Origin: Sphaerisporangium siamense
GTDB taxonomy: Bacteria; Actinomycetota; Actinomycetes; Streptosporangiales; Streptosporangiaceae
Direction of reading: 5' to 3'
DNA length: 64,000 bases
NCBI RefSeq assembly: GCF_014205275.1
Contig: NZ_JACHND010000001.1
Span: forward strand, 1,798,001-1,862,000
The notes under the pieces are model-generated. The model made no database searches and had not been told where the DNA came from. It saw nothing but the letters and a program-made list of their open reading frames with translations. Positions within the stretch are counted from its first letter, which is position 1; each line of letters opens with the position of its first letter. A program made the position numbers and the translations under genes. Below are positions 8,419-23,113 of this stretch, piece after piece.

Positions 8419-8823
8419 GTGAACCTCCGCACGAAGACGTTCGCCGCCGTGATCATAAGTGCGGTGCTGCTCGGCACCGCCACTCCGCCCGCCCACGCCG
8501 CCGTCCAGCCGGTACGCCACGTCTGCGGCGGCCTGTCGTGTGCCTTCTACTTCAACCAGACGATCACCCTGTCGATGGACACCAAGCTCGACCGGCTCGG
8601 ATGGGTCGCCGACACGGCCGTGGGGCTCATCTGCGTGCCTCTGCGCGGCCGCCTGCTGGGAGCCGCGTGCTCCGCCGCGGTCGCCTACAAGTTCGACAGC
8701 GCCAAGCGGAACCTCGACGCGGCGGCCAGGCGCGGCGGATGCTTCGTCGTCACGGCCAAGGTGGGGCTGCGCAAGGTGATCACCTTCGGCAACGTCCCGT
8801 CCCGCCATCCGAGCTGCGACTGA
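8419..8823 (+). CDS. small secreted protein with six cysteines
   Basis: 134 residues from a GTG with AGGAAAGGA nine bases upstream. Residues 1-27 are a clear Sec signal peptide ending in Ala-His-Ala. The mature part of about 107 residues has six Cys (HVC, LSC, LIC, AAC, GGC, PSC), consistent with three disulfides in an extracellular protein, and reads FYFNQTITLSMDTKLDRL and a basic ARRGGCFVVTAKVGLRK near the end. No enzymatic motif is visible and I do not recognise the family. It is divergent from the large HTH/NB-ARC/TPR regulator, with about 290 bases of shared upstream DNA. A function as a secreted effector or inhibitor is possible but is inference. Confidence 0.75.
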   Translation: MNLRTKTFAAVIISAVLLGTATPPAHAAVQPVRHVCGGLSCAFYFNQTITLSMDTKLDRLGWVADTAVGLICVPLRGRLLGAACSAAVAYKFDSAKRNLDAAARRGGCFVVTAKVGLRKVITFGNVPSRHPSCD

Positions 8824-8992
8824 GGCGCGTGAGCCCGGGGCCGTACGACCTGGGCTCACGCCCGGCCGGCGCGGCGGACGTTTCGGGGGCCGTCGAAACG
8901 AGCCGGGCCTAGCCTGGCCGTACGACCGGTGGCGCGCCCGTCCGCGCGGGGGCCGGCCGGGCGACGTCATCACACAGGGGGACACAGGGCGC

Positions 8993-9784
8993 ATGACCTT
9001 CCGCGAACTCCACCACGGCGACCGGCCGCTGATCCTGCCCAACGCCTGGGACGTGCCGTCCGCGCTCGCCTTCCTGGACGCGGGCTTTCCGGCCATCGGC
9101 ACGACCAGCTTCGGCGTCGCCGCCGGCCTCGGCCGCCCGGACGGCGAGCGGGCGACCGCGCGGGCCGGCCTCGCGCTCGCCCGCGCTCTCGCCCGCCTCC
9201 CCTGCCCCGTCAGCGTGGACATCGAGGACGGCTACGCCGACGACCCCGGCCAGGTCGCCGCGTACGCCGCCGAGCTGGTCTCGGCCGGCGTGGCGGGCGT
9301 CAACATCGAGGACAGCGGCACGGAGGGGCTGGTCGCGCCCGCGGCGCACGCCGCGAAGGTCGCCGCGATCAAACGGCGGTGCCCCGGCCTGTTCGTGAAC
9401 GCCCGCGTCGACACGTACTGGCTCGGCGAGGACGCCACGGTCGGCGCCACGCTCGACCGCGCGGCGGCCTACGTCGCGGCCGGCGCGGACGGGATCTTCG
9501 TCCCCGGCGCGGCGGAGCCGTCCGTCATCGCGGCCTTGGCGGAAGGGATCCCGGTGCCGCTGAACGTGCTGGCGGTCCCCGGCCTCTCGGCCGGCGAGAC
9601 GGCCCGGCTCGGCGTCCGCCGCGTGAGCACGGGGTCGCTGCCCTACCGCGCCGCCCTGGACGCGGCCGTCGGCGCGGCCACCGCCGTCAGGGACGGCCGG
9701 GCCGTGCCCGCCGCGACCCCGTACGCGGACGCGCAGGCCCGGCTCGTCCGCTACGCCGCACGTGGCGGCGACGCGGCCGGGTAA
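8993..9784 (+). CDS. isocitrate lyase/PEP mutase family protein
   Basis: 263 residues from an ATG. The fold marks are LILPNAWDVPSALAFLDAGFPAIGTTSFG at the first strand, VDIEDGYADDP at the metal-binding loop, GVAGVNIEDS, VNARVDTYW and a final LPYRAALDAA. These place it in the isocitrate lyase/phosphoenolpyruvate mutase superfamily, in the branch usually annotated as carboxyvinyl-carboxyphosphonate phosphorylmutase-like. Members cleave or rearrange alpha-hydroxy acids with magnesium. The Lys-Lys-Cys-Gly-His loop of isocitrate lyase itself is not present, so this is not AceA. No phosphonate genes lie nearby, and the substrate is unknown. It is convergent with proS across a tandem repeat. Confidence 0.85.
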   Translation: MTFRELHHGDRPLILPNAWDVPSALAFLDAGFPAIGTTSFGVAAGLGRPDGERATARAGLALARALARLPCPVSVDIEDGYADDPGQVAAYAAELVSAGVAGVNIEDSGTEGLVAPAAHAAKVAAIKRRCPGLFVNARVDTYWLGEDATVGATLDRAAAYVAAGADGIFVPGAAEPSVIAALAEGIPVPLNVLAVPGLSAGETARLGVRRVSTGSLPYRAALDAAVGAATAVRDGRAVPAATPYADAQARLVRYAARGGDAAG

Positions 9785-9785
9785 G

Positions 9786-12476
<2,691 letters not shown>

Positions 12477-12492
12477 CCGCACAGAGGGAAGC

Positions 12493-12530
12493 CAGGCCGG
12501 CCCGCGGGACGCGTCCCGCGGGCCGGCCTG
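12493..12530. terminator. 38-bp perfect palindrome between convergent genes
   Basis: Bases 12493-12511 are the exact reverse complement of 12512-12530. It lies between the stops of the methyltransferase and the ABC permease, which face each other, so it most likely acts as a bidirectional terminator. The stem would be extremely stable, with the tip bases forming the loop. Confidence 0.7.
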
Positions 12531-12612
12531 CGGTCTGTCGGCACGCCCAGGCGCACTCTAGAAGCCGCCACCGACGGTTCCGGCGTCGCGCGCCGGGCCC
12601 CGCGAGGTGGGA

Positions 12613-14220
12613 TCAGCCGACGGGGACGTCCCTGCGGCGGAAGGCGGTGAGGCCGGCCGTTGTCAGGAGGATGGCCATGGCCGTGAGCCATAGGAGGGGG
12701 GCGGGAGTGAAGTCGTCGCCGGGCAGCTTGGGGAGGTGGGTGAAAGGGGAGATGTCCAGGACGCGGTCGTCGACGCCCAGGGCGGTGCCGACCAGGCCGA
12801 CGAGCAGGCAGATCGCCAGACCGGCCCAGCTCGCGGCGGAGAAGCGCGGGAGCAGGCCGAACAGCAGGACCGTGATCGCGGCCAGGATCCACACCGCCGG
12901 GAGCTGCACGAGCGTCCCGGCCAGTGCCCGGGGCACCTCGTGGCCGACGGCGCCGGTGTTCAGGCCGTGGGTCAGCCCGACGGCGAGGCCGGCGACGGCC
13001 AGCAGGACCGCGGGGCCGAGCAGCGAGAACACCAGGTGGCCGCCCAGCCAGCGGATCCTGCCCACGGCGGTGCCGAGCACCGGCTCGGCGCGGCCCGCGG
13101 ACTCCTCGGCGCGGGCGCGGAGCGTGGCCTGGATGGCGTATCCGGCCCCGACCAGCCCGAAGAGCTGCGTCATCGCGGCGAGGTAGCTGTCGATGAGCCC
13201 GGACGCGCCGCCGAGGTTGGCGAAGATCTCGCTCATCTGCGCGTTGTCGCGCACCAGGTCGCCGATGCTCCCGGCCAGGTAGCCGAGCACCACGCCGAGG
13301 ACGGCGAAGCCGGCCGCCCACCCCGCCAGCAGGCCCCGGTGCAGCCGCCAGGACAGGGCCAGCGGCGAGGCCAGGCCGGGCGCCGCGGAGGCGGGGCCGA
13401 GCCGGGGCGGCAGGAGGCCCGCGCCGACGTCGCGGCGCGCGGAGAGCGCGACGGCCGCCGCCGCGAGCAGCCCGGTGAAGGCGACCGCGGGCAGGACGGA
13501 CCACCACTGCTCGTCACCGTAGGGGCGCATGTGCTCGGCCCAGCCGAACGGCGACAGCCAGGCCACCCACGACAGCGTGCCGTCGCCGATGCCGCTCATG
13601 TCGCCGACGACGCGCAGCACGTACGCCACGCCGAGGACGATGATCGCGGTGCCGCGCGCGCTGCCCGCGCCGCTGGTGAGCTGCGCGGCCACGCCGCCGA
13701 CCGCGGCGAACACCCACCCGGCCAGGGTGAGCTGCATGCCGAAGGCCCACGAGCCCGAGGCCGGCATGTCCTGGCCCAGCATGCCCACCGCCAGCAGCAG
13801 GCCCATGACCAGCGACGCGACGAGCGTGGTGAGCAGCGCCGCGGCCAGCCCGGCGTGCCGTCCCGCCACGGTCGAGGCGAGCAGCTCGCGCCGGCCGCTC
13901 TCCTCCTCGGTGCGGGTGTGGCGGACGACGGTGAGGATCGCGAACAGGCCCACCACGATCGGGAGGAATCCGGCGCGCCAGGCGACGAGCTGGCCGAGGT
14001 CGTCGCCGAACAGGCGTCCGTAGAGCGCGACGAAGGCGGCGTTGTGCGCGCTGGCGGCGAAGTACTGGTGCCGTCCGGCGGCCGTGGGGAACAGCTCGTT
14101 GATCGAGGCGACGTAGGAGAGGGGGATGAGGCCGAGTAACACCACCCACAGCGGCATCAGCACGCGGTCGCGCCGGAGGATCAGCCGGGCGAGCCCGCCC
14201 GTGCCCGTCAGAGTGTTCAT
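12613..14220 (-). CDS. ABC-2 type exporter permease, duplicated
   Basis: 535 residues with about twelve membrane segments arranged as two similar halves: [19 protein letters not shown] opens the first and [19 protein letters not shown] the second, each followed by a similar domain ([11 protein letters not shown] against [18 protein letters not shown]). This is the large permease type that pairs with a single ATPase in actinomycete drug or polyketide exporters. The ATG at 14220 overlaps the ATPase stop by four bases, so the ATPase and permease are translated together. It is the last gene of a tetR-ATPase-permease operon. The exported substrate is unknown; self-resistance or drug efflux is the usual role of such units. 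Confidence 0.9.
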   Translation of the reverse strand: MNTLTGTGGLARLILRRDRVLMPLWVVLLGLIPLSYVASINELFPTAAGRHQYFAASAHNAAFVALYGRLFGDDLGQLVAWRAGFLPIVVGLFAILTVVRHTRTEEESGRRELLASTVAGRHAGLAAALLTTLVASLVMGLLLAVGMLGQDMPASGSWAFGMQLTLAGWVFAAVGGVAAQLTSGAGSARGTAIIVLGVAYVLRVVGDMSGIGDGTLSWVAWLSPFGWAEHMRPYGDEQWWSVLPAVAFTGLLAAAAVALSARRDVGAGLLPPRLGPASAAPGLASPLALSWRLHRGLLAGWAAGFAVLGVVLGYLAGSIGDLVRDNAQMSEIFANLGGASGLIDSYLAAMTQLFGLVGAGYAIQATLRARAEESAGRAEPVLGTAVGRIRWLGGHLVFSLLGPAVLLAVAGLAVGLTHGLNTGAVGHEVPRALAGTLVQLPAVWILAAITVLLFGLLPRFSAASWAGLAICLLVGLVGTALGVDDRVLDISPFTHLPKLPGDDFTPAPLLWLTAMAILLTTAGLTAFRRRDVPVG

Positions 14221-15125
14221 CGCGACACCTCGGTGGCCTGGCCGCGGTCGTAGTGGCGCAGGAACAGCTCCTCCAGCGTGGGCGGCCTGCTGACGAGGCC
14301 GCGCACGCCCACGGCGGTGAGGTGGCGCAGCGCGGGGTCGAGGGCCTCGGTGTCGACGTCGAAGCGCACCCGGCCGTTCTCGGCGCGCAGGTCGTGGACG
14401 CCGGGCAGGCTCGCCAGCCCGTCCACGGGGCCTGCCAGCTCGGCCTGGATCGTGGTGCGGCTCAGGTGACGCAGGTCGTCCAGGGTGCCGGTCTCGACGG
14501 CGCGGCCGTCCCTGATGATGGTGAGCCGGTCGCACAGCGCCTCGACCTCGGAGAGGATGTGGCTGGACAGCAGCACGGTGCGGTCGCCGCGCCGCTGCTC
14601 CTCGCGGACCGCGTCCCGGAACACCTCCTCCATGAGGGGGTCCAGGCCGGAGGTCGGCTCGTCCAGGAGCAGCAGCTCCACGTCGGACGCCAGGGCCGCG
14701 ATCAGGGCCACCTTCTGCCGGTTGCCCTTGCTGTAGGCGCGGCCCTTCTTCCGGGGGTCGAGGTCGAAGCGCTGGAGGAGGTCGGCCTTGCGCCGCTTGT
14801 CCAGCCCGCCGCGCATCCGGCCGAGCAGGTCGATCACCTCGCCGCCCGACAGGCCCGGCCACAGCGTGACGTCGCCGGGCACGTAGGCCAGCCGGCGGTG
14901 CAGCGCGGTCGCGTCGGCCCAGGGGTCGCCGCCGAGCAGCCGGGCCGTCCCGGCGTCCGCGCGCATCATGCCGAGGAGGATCCTGATGGTGGTGCTCTTT
15001 CCCGCGCCGTTCGGGCCCAGGAAACCGTGCACCTCGCCGGTGCGTACGGTGAGGTCGAGGCCGTCCAGCGCCCGCGTGGGGCCGAACGTCTTGACCAGCC
15101 CTGCCACCGCGATGGCGTCAGTCAT
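14217..15125 (-). CDS. ABC transporter ATP-binding protein (exporter)
   Basis: 302 residues with one ABC domain: Walker [10 protein letters not shown] at about 37-45, Q-loop in the segment [12 protein letters not shown], a modified signature [16 protein letters not shown], Walker [14 protein letters not shown] and the H-loop [11 protein letters not shown]. The C-terminal hundred residues ([19 protein letters not shown] ... [11 protein letters not shown]) are the accessory region common in DrrA-like exporter ATPases. Its ATG overlaps the tetR stop (ATGA, 15122-15125) and its stop overlaps the permease start, so all three genes form a coupled operon. It energises the permease encoded next. Confidence 0.93.
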   Translation of the reverse strand: MTDAIAVAGLVKTFGPTRALDGLDLTVRTGEVHGFLGPNGAGKSTTIRILLGMMRADAGTARLLGGDPWADATALHRRLAYVPGDVTLWPGLSGGEVIDLLGRMRGGLDKRRKADLLQRFDLDPRKKGRAYSKGNRQKVALIAALASDVELLLLDEPTSGLDPLMEEVFRDAVREEQRRGDRTVLLSSHILSEVEALCDRLTIIRDGRAVETGTLDDLRHLSRTTIQAELAGPVDGLASLPGVHDLRAENGRVRFDVDTEALDPALRHLTAVGVRGLVSRPPTLEELFLRHYDRGQATEVSR

Positions 15126-15820
15126 GGTTGTCGCTCCTTGAACGCGCGGAGCGCGGCGTCGCGCTCCGCTGGGGTTTGGTCCCGGACCTTGTCCAGAGCG
15201 GCGCGCGCCGTGGCGGCGTCCTCCGGACTCACGAGAGCGTGCGAATAGATGTCGAGCAGCGCCATGGCGAGGCGGTGGTCTCCCTCCGGCGTCATCGTGT
15301 CGACGCCGAGCCCCCGCGAGACGTGCTCGTGCAGCACCGGGACGGCCAGCGCCATCGCGGTGAGCACGGTCGCGCGGGCACGGCGGTCCGCCGTGAAGGT
15401 GGCGTCGCCGGTCTCCTCGAAGGTGGCGAGCCACGCCTCGGTCATCTCGACCATCTGGTCGAACAGTGCCGCGGCGGATCCGTCGGCCAGTTCGCGCGCC
15501 AGGTACCTCTGGTAGGGGATCAGGGCGGCACGTGCGGCGGCGATGTGGTTGATGTCGCCGAACGTGCCGTCCTTGTGGCCTTCGCGCGCCTGGTCGTTCA
15601 GTTCCCGGACCGTCTTGGCCATGTAGTCGTCGCACGCCTCGCGCAGCGCCTGTTTGGAGCCGAAATGGTGGCGTACCAGACCTGAGGACACTCCCGCGGT
15701 CCTGGCGATCTCGCGGATGGTCGCTCTCTCGAATCCGTGCTCTCCGAAGTGCAGCAACGCCGCGTCTCGGATGCGGGCACGGGCGGTGAGGTCCTCGGGG
15801 TTCGGCTGGGTCGTCGCCAC
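15122..15820 (-). CDS. TetR family repressor of the ABC exporter operon
   Basis: 232 residues from a GTG with AGGAAGAGAG upstream. The N-terminal helix-turn-helix is typical: [29 protein letters not shown] followed by [20 protein letters not shown]. The C-terminal part is the ligand-binding region, with a helix-rich [22 protein letters not shown]. It is the first gene of the operon with the ATPase and permease, overlapping the ATPase by four bases. Two 16-bp near-palindromes and a long inverted repeat lie 22-72 bases upstream of the start, so it very probably represses its own operon and is released by the exported compound or a related ligand. Confidence 0.92.
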   Translation of the reverse strand: MATTQPNPEDLTARARIRDAALLHFGEHGFERATIREIARTAGVSSGLVRHHFGSKQALREACDDYMAKTVRELNDQAREGHKDGTFGDINHIAAARAALIPYQRYLARELADGSAAALFDQMVEMTEAWLATFEETGDATFTADRRARATVLTAMALAVPVLHEHVSRGLGVDTMTPEGDHRLAMALLDIYSHALVSPEDAATARAALDKVRDQTPAERDAALRAFKERQP

Positions 15821-15841
15821 GATCTCTCTTCCTGTCCAGGC

Positions 15842-15892
15842 GTGTAGCCGACTACACCTGCGTGAAGGAAGCTATACGTGTGTGTAGTCGGC
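15842..15892. promoter_or_regulatory. TetR-type operator: nested palindromes upstream of the tetR-ABC operon
   Basis: GTGTAGCCGACTACAC (15842-15857) is a perfect 6+4+6 palindrome. CTATACGTGTGTGTAG (15872-15887) is a second, slightly imperfect one. In addition GCCGACTACAC (15847-15857) and GTGTAGTCGGC (15882-15892) form an exact 11-bp inverted repeat 24 bases apart. The set sits directly upstream of tetR. Confidence 0.7.
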
Positions 15893-16037
15893 GTCCAGGC
15901 TTCCCTACGCGTTCTTGACGCCAAGGCTCTCACTTGGGCGTGATCCGGCCCGATGGCCGCCGGAAAAGCTGACGGATCCTGACGGGTACGGCCGGTAGCG
16001 TCGCCGTGCACTCCCGGACGGAACGCAGGTGAGATCG

Positions 16038-16571
16038 ATGCGCTACGTGGCGCTGCTGCGCGGTATCAACGTCAGCCCCCGCACCCAGATCGCCATGGCC
16101 GATCTCCGGGCGCTGCTGGAGGGCCTCGGGTACGGCGATGTCCGCACCCACCTGCGGAGCGGGAACGCCCTGTTCACGGCCGCTGAGGAGGACGCCGCCG
16201 GCCTCGCCGCCCGCATCGGGCGCCGATGCGCCGAGGAGCTGGGCGTCGGGCCCGCGGTCATCCTGCGGACGGTGCCGGAACTGCGCGCCGTCGTCGAGGA
16301 GAATCCCCTGGAGGTCCGGGATCCGGCGAGGTTCATGGTCGTGTTCCAGGCCGAGGCCCCCGACCGGAAGGTCGTGGACGGCATCGACCCGGCGCTGTAC
16401 GCGCCCGAGGAGGTCGCGGCCGGCAGGCGGGAGCTGTACATGTACTTCCCCGACGGCCTCAGGCGGACCAAGCTGCCGGCCCTGCTGGAGGAGCGGTCCC
16501 GTGTCCCGGCCACCATGCGCAACTGGAACACGGTCACGCGGCTGCTCTCACTCGGGGAAAGCTCTCCCTGA
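16038..16571 (+). CDS. DUF1697 domain-containing protein
   Basis: 177 residues. The opening RYVALLRGINVSPRTQIAMADLRALLEGLGYGDVRTHLRSGNALF is the diagnostic start of DUF1697, a widespread small-protein family of unknown biochemical function, and the end MRNWNTVTRLLSL is also typical. The ATG at 16038 is preferred because the conserved RYVALLRG begins right after it; a GTG nine bases upstream would add three residues. It is transcribed away from the tetR operon and followed by a decayed gene. Members are about 175-190 residues, so this copy is complete. Confidence 0.9.
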   Translation: MRYVALLRGINVSPRTQIAMADLRALLEGLGYGDVRTHLRSGNALFTAAEEDAAGLAARIGRRCAEELGVGPAVILRTVPELRAVVEENPLEVRDPARFMVVFQAEAPDRKVVDGIDPALYAPEEVAAGRRELYMYFPDGLRRTKLPALLEERSRVPATMRNWNTVTRLLSLGESSP

Positions 16572-16679
16572 CGAGTCGCCGTGGGCCGTCATCGCGAACG
16601 AAGACCGGCCGCAGTCCGGCCTGGCTTCGTCACCGGAGCGACGGGATCGCCCGCGTGAGGCGCCGGTGAAGCGGAGCAC

Positions 16680-16880
16680 GTGCGGATGGCCATCCTCGTG
16701 ACCGGGGCGACGGGCACCGTCGGACGCCATGTGGCGGATGTGCTGATCAGAGCCGGCCGCCGGGTGCGCGCGCTGACCCGCGACCCGTCCAGGGCCCCCG
16801 GCCGGGGCGTAGATCGTGGCCGGAGACCTCACCGACCCCGGCGGGTTCGTGGACGCGTTCGAGGGCACGGAAAGGTGTGA
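16680..16880 (+). pseudogene. truncated NAD(P)-binding (NmrA-like) gene with frameshift
   Basis: The N-terminal Rossmann motif is clear (AILVTGATGTVGRHVADVL, then RRVRALTRDPSRAP), which is typical of NmrA-like NAD(P)H-binding proteins. At about 16805 the reading frame breaks: the expected continuation IVAGDLTDPGGFVDAFEGTE is encoded in another frame from about 16813. After 16880 nothing of the remaining 200 or so residues of the family is found. Both a frameshift and a 3' deletion are therefore present, and the gene must be dead. The join leads directly into a terminator-like hairpin and a lower-G+C gene. Confidence 0.75.
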
Positions 16881-16910
16881 CTTCTGTGCAAGGCAATGGG
16901 ATACGGCCCG

Positions 16911-16950
16911 ACCTGATCCGGCCTTTCTCCTAAAAGCGGCCGGATCAGGT
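16911..16950. terminator. 13-bp hairpin, bidirectional terminator
   Basis: ACCTGATCCGGCC at 16911-16923 pairs exactly with GGCCGGATCAGGT at 16938-16950 across a 14-base loop. It lies between the pseudogene and the stop of the convergent small secreted protein gene, so it probably serves the latter, read on the minus strand. Confidence 0.6.
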
Positions 16951-16964
16951 GGACGTGGGGAGGC

Positions 16965-17345
16965 TCATCCCCCTGTGGTGTTCCTGCGGGTATACGCTGC
17001 GTTCTGGCGTATCCGAATGTTACAGATGCGGTGCTTCCTCTTGCAGTTGCCTATTCCTATCGCCGAGCTTCCGTGCTGCAGTTCGAGCGACATGTTCTGC
17101 GTGCCGATGTTATAGTTCGGACTGCTCGTCTCAAGGATGGCGGAGATGTATTTGCCGTTACCCACCCTGCTTATACGGTTGTGGGACCCCCTCCCGTGAT
17201 CATCCGAAGCGGTGATCGTGGGAGAGGCCGCCTCGGCCGGTGACGCGGCGATCGCCCCGGCGAGCCCGATGACGAACACGGCGGTCACGAGCCGTGTCAC
17301 GGCTCCCGTCAGGTATACGAGCGGATTGCCCGCGCGGTGACTCAT
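16965..17345 (-). CDS. small secreted protein, lower G+C
   Basis: 126 residues from an ATG at 17345; a weak AGG lies eleven bases upstream. Residues 1-40 form a Sec signal peptide with a basic start and an Ala-rich end. The mature part of about 86 residues is polar: SPTITASDDHGRGSHNRISRVGNGKYISAIL, then NYNIGTQNMSLELQHGSSAIGIGN and a basic CKRKHRICNIRIRQNAAY with two Cys. I do not recognise the family. Codon use is less G+C-biased than in its neighbours, and it lies beside a truncated gene, so it may have been acquired by transfer. It may continue upstream to a longer start, but that would bury the signal peptide. Confidence 0.55.
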   Translation of the reverse strand: MSHRAGNPLVYLTGAVTRLVTAVFVIGLAGAIAASPAEAASPTITASDDHGRGSHNRISRVGNGKYISAILETSSPNYNIGTQNMSLELQHGSSAIGIGNCKRKHRICNIRIRQNAAYTRRNTTGG

Positions 17346-21136
<3,791 letters not shown>

Positions 21137-21204
21137 GTCGATCTCCTAGGTCGCGTTCTCCTGCCGCGACCATCGTCGGCTACAGCACTCTCTCTCCGAA
21201 AGTC

Positions 21205-21231
21205 GGCACCTTTGCGATATATAGGTACCTT
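21205..21231. promoter_or_regulatory. direct repeat GGYACCTT, candidate HxlR operator
   Basis: GGCACCTT at 21205-21212 and GGTACCTT at 21224-21231 are direct repeats 19 bases apart, covering the AT-rich promoter between the oxidoreductase and the HxlR gene. AGGTACC occurs again at 22068-22074, in front of the second HxlR gene. Confidence 0.4.
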
Positions 21232-21660
21232 GTGGATACCGCCTCTGACCAGTGCACGACGTTCTCCGTCGACGCCTACATGCGGGACTGCGCCTCCCGG
21301 ACGGTCCTCGACGCCATCGCCAACAAGTGGACCTGCCTGCTCGTGGACGCGCTGCGCGCCGGCCCCGTGCGGTTCGGGGTGCTGCGCCGCCGCCTGGACG
21401 GGATCACCCAGAAGAGCCTCACCCAGACGCTGCGCACGCTGGAACGGGACGGCATGGTGATCCGCACCGTCTATCCGACGATCCCGCCCCGGGTGGAGTA
21501 CGAGCTGAGCGAGCTCGGCATGAGCGTGGTGTCCCTGATGAAGGGCATCAAGCACTGGGCGGAGGAGCACGTGCCCGAGATCGTCGCCGCTCGTGCCGCC
21601 TTCGACCGGCGCGCCACCGAAGAGCCGGTCCCCATCTCGACCCCCACCCCGGCGGGCTGA
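21232..21660 (+). CDS. HxlR family transcriptional regulator
   Basis: 142 residues from a GTG that follows an AT-rich promoter so closely that the mRNA is probably leaderless or nearly so. It shows the HxlR winged helix: Cys near the start (YMRDCASRTVLDAIANKWTCLLVDAL), GPVRFGVLRRRLDGITQKSLTQTLRTLERDGMV and VEYELSELGMSV. HxlR proteins are small DNA-binding proteins that often sense reactive electrophiles or oxidants through a conserved N-terminal Cys, and Cys residues are present here near positions 8 and 19. It is divergent from a quinone-oxidoreductase-like gene, its most likely target. A second HxlR gene lies immediately downstream on the other strand. Confidence 0.92.
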   Translation: MDTASDQCTTFSVDAYMRDCASRTVLDAIANKWTCLLVDALRAGPVRFGVLRRRLDGITQKSLTQTLRTLERDGMVIRTVYPTIPPRVEYELSELGMSVVSLMKGIKHWAEEHVPEIVAARAAFDRRATEEPVPISTPTPAG

Positions 21661-21682
21661 GGCGCCGCAGAGCCCGGGAAGA

Positions 21683-22060
21683 TCAGGAAGAGGCTCGGGT
21701 GTCGTAGGACCGCCGGGCGTGGAGCAGTTCGGGAAGGTGCTCGCGCGTCCAGGCGCATCCGGCGGCCATGGGCACCAGGAGGGAGCGGCCGAGGGGCGTC
21801 AGCTCGTACTCCACGCGCGGCGGGATCTCGGCGAACGCCGTGCGGGTGACCATGCCGTCGCGCTCCATGGCGCGCAGGGACTCGGCCAGTACCTTCGGCG
21901 TGATGCCGCGCAGCGGAACGCGAAGCTCGGAGAACCGCCGCGGGCCGTCCTTCAGGCAGTGAATGATCTTCGCGGTCCACTTGCCGCCGACCATGAGCGG
22001 CGTGAACGGGTCACATCCGGCGAACATCTCGGGATCAAGAGGCTCCGGCACGCGAACCAC
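21683..22060 (-). CDS. HxlR family transcriptional regulator (second)
   Basis: 125 residues with the full HxlR pattern: DPFTPLMVGGKWTAKIIHCLKDGPRRFSEL, ITPKVLAESLRAMERDGMV and IPPRVEYELTPLGRSLL. GTG at 22060 is the longest start; a GTG at 22051 is preceded by TAGGGT plus seven bases (leaderless pattern) and may be the real one. It is convergent with the first HxlR gene, with only 22 bases between the stops, and divergent from an NAD(P)-binding oxidoreductase that it probably controls. The two regulators share the winged-helix core but differ clearly elsewhere, so they are paralogues of different specificity rather than a recent duplication. Confidence 0.9.
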   Translation of the reverse strand: MVRVPEPLDPEMFAGCDPFTPLMVGGKWTAKIIHCLKDGPRRFSELRVPLRGITPKVLAESLRAMERDGMVTRTAFAEIPPRVEYELTPLGRSLLVPMAAGCAWTREHLPELLHARRSYDTRASS

Positions 22061-22161
22061 CCTACGCAGGTACCGTTGCGGAAACCAACGCCCCCAGGGC
22101 TACCGTCTGCCGCACCAGACCGCACAACGACGGTCCGGCCCGGATCGGCAGGGGGTTCCCA

Positions 22162-23019
22162 ATGAGCGAGACCAGCAGAGCACCCGAAACCACGGACCAG
22201 GGCGAATTCCGCGGAGTCGGAGACCAGGGCCAGCCGCGCCAAGTCGGGGACCAGGGCGGATCCGCCGAAGCGGGGGGCCAGGGCGGAGCGCGCGAGGCCG
22301 GGGGACGACACGGAAGTGCCGCTACCGACACGGCGGGGTCGGGTGAGGGCGATGCGCGGCGGGGTGTGGTGGTGTTCGGGGCCGGAGGGCGGGCGGGCCG
22401 GCGCGCGGTCGCCGAGGCCGTCACGCGCGGGCATCGCGTCACCGCCGTCGTCCGTGACCCGGACCGCTACCGCGCGGCACACGGCGAGCCGGGCGCGGGC
22501 GTGTCGCTGGTGGCGGGCGACGTGACGGACGCCGGCAGCGTGGCGGCGGTCGCGGCCGGGCACGACGTGGCCGTCAACGCCGCGGCCCGCATGGACGTGC
22601 CGGCGCGGGAGTTCTTCACCGCCGCCGCGCGCGCCCTGCTCGCCGGCCTGGAACGGGCGGGGGTGCCGCGGCTGGTCATGGTCGGCATCGGCACGACGCT
22701 GGAGACCGCGCCCGGCGTCCGCGTGATGGACGCGCCCGGCTTCCCCGAGGAGGCGCGGAACTTCTCCGAGGGCCACGCGGCCGAGCTGGCGATCTTCGAG
22801 GCGGAGGGCGGCGGCGTCGACTGGGTCATGATGGTGCCCCCGCCGACCCTGCTGGACGACGAGGCCCCCCGGACCGGCCGCTACCGGACCGGCGGCGACC
22901 AGGTGCTGCCCGCGGCCGAGGACGCGGGCACGCTGTCCTACGCCGACCTCGCGGTCGCCCTGATCGACGAGGCCGAGAACCCGAAACACCACCACCGGCA
23001 GATCGCCGTGGCCCCGTAG
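22162..23019 (+). CDS. NAD(P)-binding NmrA-like protein with repetitive N-terminal extension
   Basis: 285 residues from an ATG with AGGGGG seven bases upstream. The NAD(P)-binding domain starts only at about residue 67 (GVVVFGAGGRAGRRAVAEAVTRGHRVTAVVRDPDR) and continues as a short atypical SDR/NmrA-like protein (VAGDVTDAGSVAAVAAGHDVAVNAAA, a PRLVMVGIGTTLE segment, WVMMVPPPTLLDD). Residues 10-65 are low-complexity, built from repeated GDQG, EAGG and QGG units, which the family lacks. The extension is in frame with a good ribosome site, so it is probably translated, but an internal start cannot be ruled out. Expression is probably controlled by the divergent HxlR regulator. Confidence 0.85.
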   Translation: MSETSRAPETTDQGEFRGVGDQGQPRQVGDQGGSAEAGGQGGAREAGGRHGSAATDTAGSGEGDARRGVVVFGAGGRAGRRAVAEAVTRGHRVTAVVRDPDRYRAAHGEPGAGVSLVAGDVTDAGSVAAVAAGHDVAVNAAARMDVPAREFFTAAARALLAGLERAGVPRLVMVGIGTTLETAPGVRVMDAPGFPEEARNFSEGHAAELAIFEAEGGGVDWVMMVPPPTLLDDEAPRTGRYRTGGDQVLPAAEDAGTLSYADLAVALIDEAENPKHHHRQIAVAP

Positions 23020-23113
23020 CCGCACAGAACCCGCCCACCAGGCCGCCCCGAAACGGCCGTTGTGTCCCCAGGATCCCCCGTCGGGCCGGTGGCGGTCCCC
23101 GCGACCCGCGGCG

